10,019 nucleotides of DNA from Basidiobolus heterosporus B8920 (Eukaryota; Basidiobolomycota; Basidiobolomycetes; Basidiobolales; Basidiobolaceae). The stretch lies in assembly GCA_000697455.1 (NCBI GenBank), contig JNET01029748.1, forward strand, positions 1 through 10,019, read 5' to 3'. Shown here piece by piece: positions 6,912 through 10,019 of the stretch (positions are counted from its first letter, which is position 1; each line of letters starts with the position of its first letter). The translations under genes and the position numbers were made by a program. The notes below the pieces were generated by a model. That model searched no databases. It was given only the letters and a program-made list of their open reading frames with translations, and was not told where the DNA came from.

Positions 6912-7964
6912 ATGGATTTCTTATCGGCAAGTTTAAAAGAAGAGATTGAGAAAAAAAGAAAACTACTTGATAAAGCACAAGGAAACAACGCGAAAACCAA
7001 GAAGTTTGTAAAGCGTGCGGATCTTGAGAAGATCAGGGAGCAAGAATATTTAGAGGAACAGAAGAAACTAGAGCAGAAGCGTCAAGAGAAACTCCTGGAG
7101 AGACTTGGAAAGATCCAAGATGCTAAAGAGGAAGCCGATAAAAGTACCAATAATACTGAAGATCTAGTGGTGGAAATACTGAATACTCCTTCTGAGGAAG
7201 TGATTCGTCGTTTACGTGCCAAAGGCGAACCAATTCGCTTATTTGGTGAAACCGACAAACAGCGAAACATCCGTTTACGAACACTTGAACTTATGGAGGA
7301 AAGATCCGAAGGCCAACGTAACGATTTCATGAAAACTTTGGAAGCTATGGAAGCAGGTCTTGATCTTGAGAATCTGAAGAAGCAAGCAGGAGAAGTGGAA
7401 AACCACGAAAAGAAAAAGAAAAAGGTGGACAGTACACGTGCGGTTGATACCACTCAAATCTCTCTAGAAACTTTACGTAACGAACCAGAGAAAGTGTACG
7501 GAATTATATATACTTACTTCAAACGACTTTTACGTGAATGGGAGCAAGATCTTAATGAACGTCCTGAACATGTAAAAAGAAGTACACAAGGAAAACATGC
7601 TTCTGCCACACAGAAACAGACTGCTGAGTATTTATCCCCATTTTTCAAATTATTGAAACGTAAAGAGTTGGAAAGAGATGTCCTGGCTAGAATCACAGAA
7701 ATAGTACAACGTATGCAGCAACGAGAGTACCTTCAGGCTAACGACTCGTACCTTCGTCTATCTATTGGAAATTCCCCTTGGCCCATTGGTGTCACGATGG
7801 TGGGTATTCATGAACGTTCAGCACGCGAGAAGATTTTTTCCAACCAAGTAGCCCATGTGCTTAATGATGAAACACAAAGAAAATGGATCCAGTCCATTAA
7901 GCGCCTGATGACCTTTTGTCAAACTAAATACCCACCCGATGATTTGAGTAAAATGATCGGTTGA
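6912..7964 (+). CDS. PRP18: Pre-mRNA-splicing factor 18
   Basis: A single uninterrupted frame of 350 residues (human PRPF18 has 342). Prp18 joins the U5 snRNP/spliceosome at the second step, supporting 3' splice-site docking and exon ligation with Slu7, in the nucleus. The start MDFLSASLKEEIEKKRK matches the family N-terminus. A charged coiled-coil stretch covers about 30-75. The SFM (Prp4/Prp18) motif is at about 93-130, with EEVIRRLRAKGEPIRLFGET (96-114). A Lys-rich tract, EKKKKK, is at 166-171. The helical Prp18 domain is about 195-342: VKRSTQGKHASATQKQT (221-237) and the near-invariant loop SIGNSPWPIGVTMVGIH (284-300), followed by REKIFSNQVAHVLNDETQRK. The near-invariant loop is the segment known in yeast to reach the catalytic centre. 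No internal intron is needed. The gene diverges from the MBF gene; its 3' UTR carries a pyrimidine tract and a hairpin. Nothing is missing from the family core. Confidence 0.97.
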   Translation: MDFLSASLKEEIEKKRKLLDKAQGNNAKTKKFVKRADLEKIREQEYLEEQKKLEQKRQEKLLERLGKIQDAKEEADKSTNNTEDLVVEILNTPSEEVIRRLRAKGEPIRLFGETDKQRNIRLRTLELMEERSEGQRNDFMKTLEAMEAGLDLENLKKQAGEVENHEKKKKKVDSTRAVDTTQISLETLRNEPEKVYGIIYTYFKRLLREWEQDLNERPEHVKRSTQGKHASATQKQTAEYLSPFFKLLKRKELERDVLARITEIVQRMQQREYLQANDSYLRLSIGNSPWPIGVTMVGIHERSAREKIFSNQVAHVLNDETQRKWIQSIKRLMTFCQTKYPPDDLSKMIG

Positions 7965-7983
7965 TCATGTAGTGACTACCTGA

Positions 7984-8019
7984 TTTCCCTCTTCTTTTCT
8001 CTCTTCTGTCCCCTCTCTT
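7984..8019 (+). other. Pyrimidine-rich tract in the PRP18 3' UTR
   Basis: 36 bases that are all C or T except one G at 8008, starting 20 bases past the stop. Such tracts can bind polypyrimidine-tract or poly(C)-binding proteins; any role here is speculation. Confidence 0.4.
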
Positions 8020-8049
8020 GTTATCGTTGTATCTTCTCTGTATTGACTA

Positions 8050-8068
8050 GTATTGAAATGATCAATAC
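8050..8068 (+). other. Hairpin in the PRP18 3' region
   Basis: Perfect 7-bp arms GTATTGA (8050-8056) and TCAATAC (8062-8068) around a 5-base loop. It lies 86 bases past the stop and just before AT-rich sequence, so it may sit near the 3' end of the mRNA. It is AT-rich and modest in stability; no T tract makes it a bacterial-style terminator. Confidence 0.4.
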
Positions 8069-8120
8069 AAATAATATGTACTTTAAACCTGATTCAAAGG
8101 GCCTACAGTGGCTGTGGGAA

Positions 8121-8162
8121 GGGATGTCAGATGTGGGATGTGGGATGTAGGATGTGGGATGT
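8121..8162. repeat. Heptanucleotide minisatellite, six units of GGGATGT
   Basis: Six consecutive 7-bp units: GGGATGT, CAGATGT, GGGATGT, GGGATGT, AGGATGT, GGGATGT. Only three bases deviate from the unit across the array. It lies between the PRP18 3' end and the GDH upstream region. It is a simple tandem repeat, probably prone to copy-number change; nothing shows it to be telomeric. Confidence 0.9.
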
Positions 8163-8235
8163 GAATTTGCAGCCGCCATCGGTGATCAAAGCGTTTTCTT
8201 GGTATCCCAACAACTTGGTCCGATGTTGCGCTTTC

Positions 8236-8362
8236 ACATGATATAATCACCGGTTAAATTCTGCGAGTTTTCTCGGGTCTCTACGGGTACTCCGGATAAT
8301 TCCGGAGAGATCGAATTTTCTTAGGGCTTCCGAGCTGACCCGAAGATTACACGATATAATCA
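8236..8362. repeat. Pair of 14-bp direct repeats upstream of GDH
   Basis: ACATGATATAATCA (8236-8249) and ACACGATATAATCA (8349-8362) differ at one base and are 113 bp apart. Between them lie inverted 7-bp arms TCGGGTC (8273-8279) / GACCCGA (8337-8343) and, inside those, the CTCCGGA palindrome. The nested layout suggests a regulatory module, though the elements could be independent. Confidence 0.5.
8290..8307. promoter_or_regulatory. CGG-N6-CCG palindrome, candidate zinc-cluster factor site
   Basis: CTCCGGA (8290-8296), spacer TAAT, TCCGGAG (8301-8307). The core CGG and CCG triplets (8293-8295, 8302-8304) are six bases apart, the arrangement bound by Ppr1-type Zn2Cys6 factors in yeast. It is 514 bases before the GDH ATG. 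Function is inferred from the motif alone. Confidence 0.4.
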
Positions 8363-8758
8363 ATGAGGAGAACCCTTTAAATCACCAGAAATACGGGTTC
8401 AATCCAACATTTAGCTGGCTCAGAGTGATCCATATGAGATGATAATCAAGATTGCTGATGAGTATGAGAAAATTTCTGAAAATATGAGTTCAGGCATAGA
8501 AAGATATGGGGAAATGAAATGGTTTATGCTGCTTGGTATGAGATATGACAAACAATTGAGGCCATTCAATTATGATGTCACTATAGCAAGCCGAGTGAAT
8601 CCTAATTTAGGACTGCAAGAGCCTGTTGTGCATAAACTAAAGAGCACCGACCCTGTGTTGGAGTAAAGAACGTGTCACTAAAGAATCTACAGATTGATCG
8701 TGTGCATGATGGATGATGGTAAAGATTGATAGCCAAAACTTTTTCTCAGGTGTGTGAT

Positions 8759-8766
8759 TATAAAAG
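8759..8766 (+). promoter_or_regulatory. TATA box of the glutamate dehydrogenase gene
   Basis: A canonical TATAAAAG ends 54 bases before the ATG at 8821. This fits a strongly expressed gene, as does the marked preference of the GDH coding sequence for C- and G-ending codons. Confidence 0.5.
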
Positions 8767-8820
8767 ATCCCGGAGGACAAATCCACCATCACTTGAAGGA
8801 TACTCGGAATAAATTTGAAG

Positions 8821-10019
8821 ATGTCAGCTAAATTTAACGGAAATGAAAATGTTGCTTGCGAAGCGCATGAACCCAATTTTCTTCAATGCGTGGAGAGTTT
8901 TTTCGATCAAGCTGCCAAAGTATGCGGAGTTAAAAAGTCCACATTAAGCACTATTCGTGGTATCGACGCCGTGTTATCTGTAACATTCCCAATTGAGGTA
9001 AGCCGAACGGTTTGCATTAAATACTGATTACCACTAACATCATTACCTAGCGTGAAGACGGAGAAACAGAAATTGTCCGTGCCTATCGTGCTCAGCACTC
9101 ACGTCATAAGCTCCCAGTCAAGGGAGGTATTCGTTACGCGAAGGATGTTGATATGCATGAGGTTGAGGCCTTGGCTTCCCTTATGACCTACAAGTGTGCA
9201 GTTGTTGATGTTCCTTTCGGTGGAGCTAAGGGTGGAGTGGCCATCAACCCTCGTGAGTACACTGTTGGTGAGTTGGAGCGCATCACCCGTCGGTTCGCCC
9301 TGGAACTCTGCCAAAAGAACTTCCTCGGACCTGGTATTGATGTCCCAGCCCCTGATGTGAACACTGGTGGACGCGAGATGTCTTGGATCATGGACACCTA
9401 CCGTCAACTCAACCCCACTGATATCAACGCACCTGGCTGCATCACTGGCAAGCCAATCAACCAAGGAGGTGTTCGTGGACGTACTGAGGCCACTGGTCTT
9501 GGCGTGTACTACAGCACTCGTGAATTCTTGAAGTTCGAGCAAGTCCAGAAGGTCACCGGTCTTTCGGGCGACATTGAGGGCAAGACCGTTTCCCTCCAAG
9601 GCTTTGGCAATGTTGCCTTCTACGCAGCCAAGTTCTTCATTGCCAACGGGGCCAAGGTTGTCGCAGTGTCCGACAGTAAGTTCTGTGTCTACAACAAGGA
9701 TGGCTTGGACATTGAGAAGCTTGGTGAATACAAGGCTGAACACGGATCTCTGAAGGACTTCCCTGAAGGCGAGGTTACAGCAGGATCTACCAAAGCCTTA
9801 GAGGTAGAGTGTGACATCCTTGTTCCCTCGGCACTCGAACGCCAAATCGGCCTCAAGAATGTCCACAACATCAAGGCCAAGATCATCAACGAAGGAGCCA
9901 ACGGACCCATTACCCCAGCAGCCCATGAAATTCTTGTCCAGAAGGGAGTGGTCGTTGTTCCCGATCTCCTTGCCAATGCTGGTGGAGTGTGTGTCTCGTA
10001 CTTCGAGTGGTTGAAGAAC
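8821..10019 (+). CDS. Glutamate dehydrogenase, small hexameric (animal-type) NAD(P) enzyme, 5' part of gene
   Basis: Exon 1 is 8821-8997 (59 codons). A 53-bp intron follows, 8998-9050 (GTAAGC donor, CTAAC branch at 9034-9038, CTAG acceptor), then exon 2 from 9051 past the window end; 382 residues are seen. The enzyme converts glutamate to 2-oxoglutarate and ammonium, linking nitrogen and carbon metabolism. Glutamate-binding and catalytic residues stand at the spacing of human GLUD1: K83 in KGGIRY, K107 in LMTYKCA, catalytic K119 in VPFGGAKGG, D161 in DVPAPD. The Rossmann motif GFGNVA is at 243-248, and an acidic residue in AVSDS (D267) suggests NAD preference. EGANGPITP and NAGGVCVSYFEW follow. 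The N-terminus (MSAKFNGNENVACEAHEP) lacks an Arg-rich amphipathic presequence, so a cytosolic location is possible. Roughly 110 C-terminal residues, where the animal antenna would lie, are outside. Codon use is far more biased than in neighbouring genes. Confidence 0.95.

Larger units (their letters stand above)
7965..8820. other. Intergenic region between PRP18 and the glutamate dehydrogenase gene
   Basis: 856 bp without a supportable gene. In order it holds the PRP18 3' UTR (pyrimidine tract, hairpin), a 7-bp tandem repeat, a 14-bp motif occurring twice around a CGG-N6-CCG palindrome, a 75-codon open frame (8439-8666) with no recognisable domain, and a TATA box 55 bases before the GDH ATG. 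I see no mobile-element termini. Confidence 0.6.

Noticed and set aside
7082-7453. A 123-codon minus-strand frame within PRP18
   Set aside because: Its Phe/Ser-rich translation mirrors the Lys/Glu-rich coiled coil of PRP18 on the other strand.
8396-8405. GGTTCAATCC resembling a tRNA B box, with an A-box-like TGGCTCAGAGTG nearby
   Set aside because: The flanking bases cannot form a T stem beyond the first pair, the A-box-like word follows rather than precedes it, and no cloverleaf can be drawn. A tRNA gene or tRNA-derived SINE is not supported.
8439-8666. A 75-codon frame in the GDH upstream region
   Set aside because: The translation has no recognisable motif and lies in a region rich in short repeats; it is most likely chance or GDH upstream sequence.
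9099-9743. A 214-codon open frame on the minus strand inside the glutamate dehydrogenase exon
   Set aside because: It is antisense to a strongly codon-biased conserved enzyme; such bias keeps antisense frames free of stops. Its translation shows no recognisable domain.

Overview
The window reads as chromosomal DNA of a fungus. An APSES/KilA-N cell-cycle transcription factor with ankyrin repeats (the Mbp1/Swi4/Res family) occurs only in fungi. The introns are short (53 to 288 bp), with GTAAGY-like donors and CTAAC-type branch sites. The glutamate dehydrogenase at the right edge is the small hexameric type found in animals, not the bacterial-type NADP enzyme or the large NAD enzyme of yeasts. 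That points (inference) to an early-diverging, zygomycete-type lineage; the genus cannot be fixed from the sequence.

Layout. Bases 1-132 are the last 43 codons of a PiT-family phosphate transporter (+). Bases 677-1255 are a second, N-terminally truncated copy of the same C-terminal half (+), 92% identical over the shared 132 bp. Bases 3417-1690 (-) hold a six-exon La-related protein of 386 residues with a La motif, RRM1 and a C-terminal xRRM, closest in plan to LARP7/Pof8. Bases 6156-3701 (-) hold a four-exon, 714-residue Mbp1/Res-type subunit of the MBF/SBF G1/S factor. A 755-bp divergent promoter separates it from PRP18 (6912-7964, +), the second-step splicing factor. After an 856-bp intergenic stretch with a minisatellite and palindromic sites, the glutamate dehydrogenase gene starts at 8821 (+) and leaves the window at codon 382.

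Functionally this is a set of housekeeping genes rather than an operon-like system: phosphate uptake, small-RNA chaperoning, G1/S transcription, splicing and nitrogen/carbon metabolism. I see no transposon, virus relic, CRISPR array, or rRNA or tRNA gene.

The points most worth a second look are the La motif that has lost four of six uridylate-pocket residues, the intact stand-alone half-transporter, the repeated GAGGATAT sites and MCB core in the MBF/PRP18 promoter, and the repeat-rich upstream region of GDH. The exon structures of both minus-strand genes were derived by hand from splice signals, reading-frame phase and domain continuity, and each junction keeps a domain intact.
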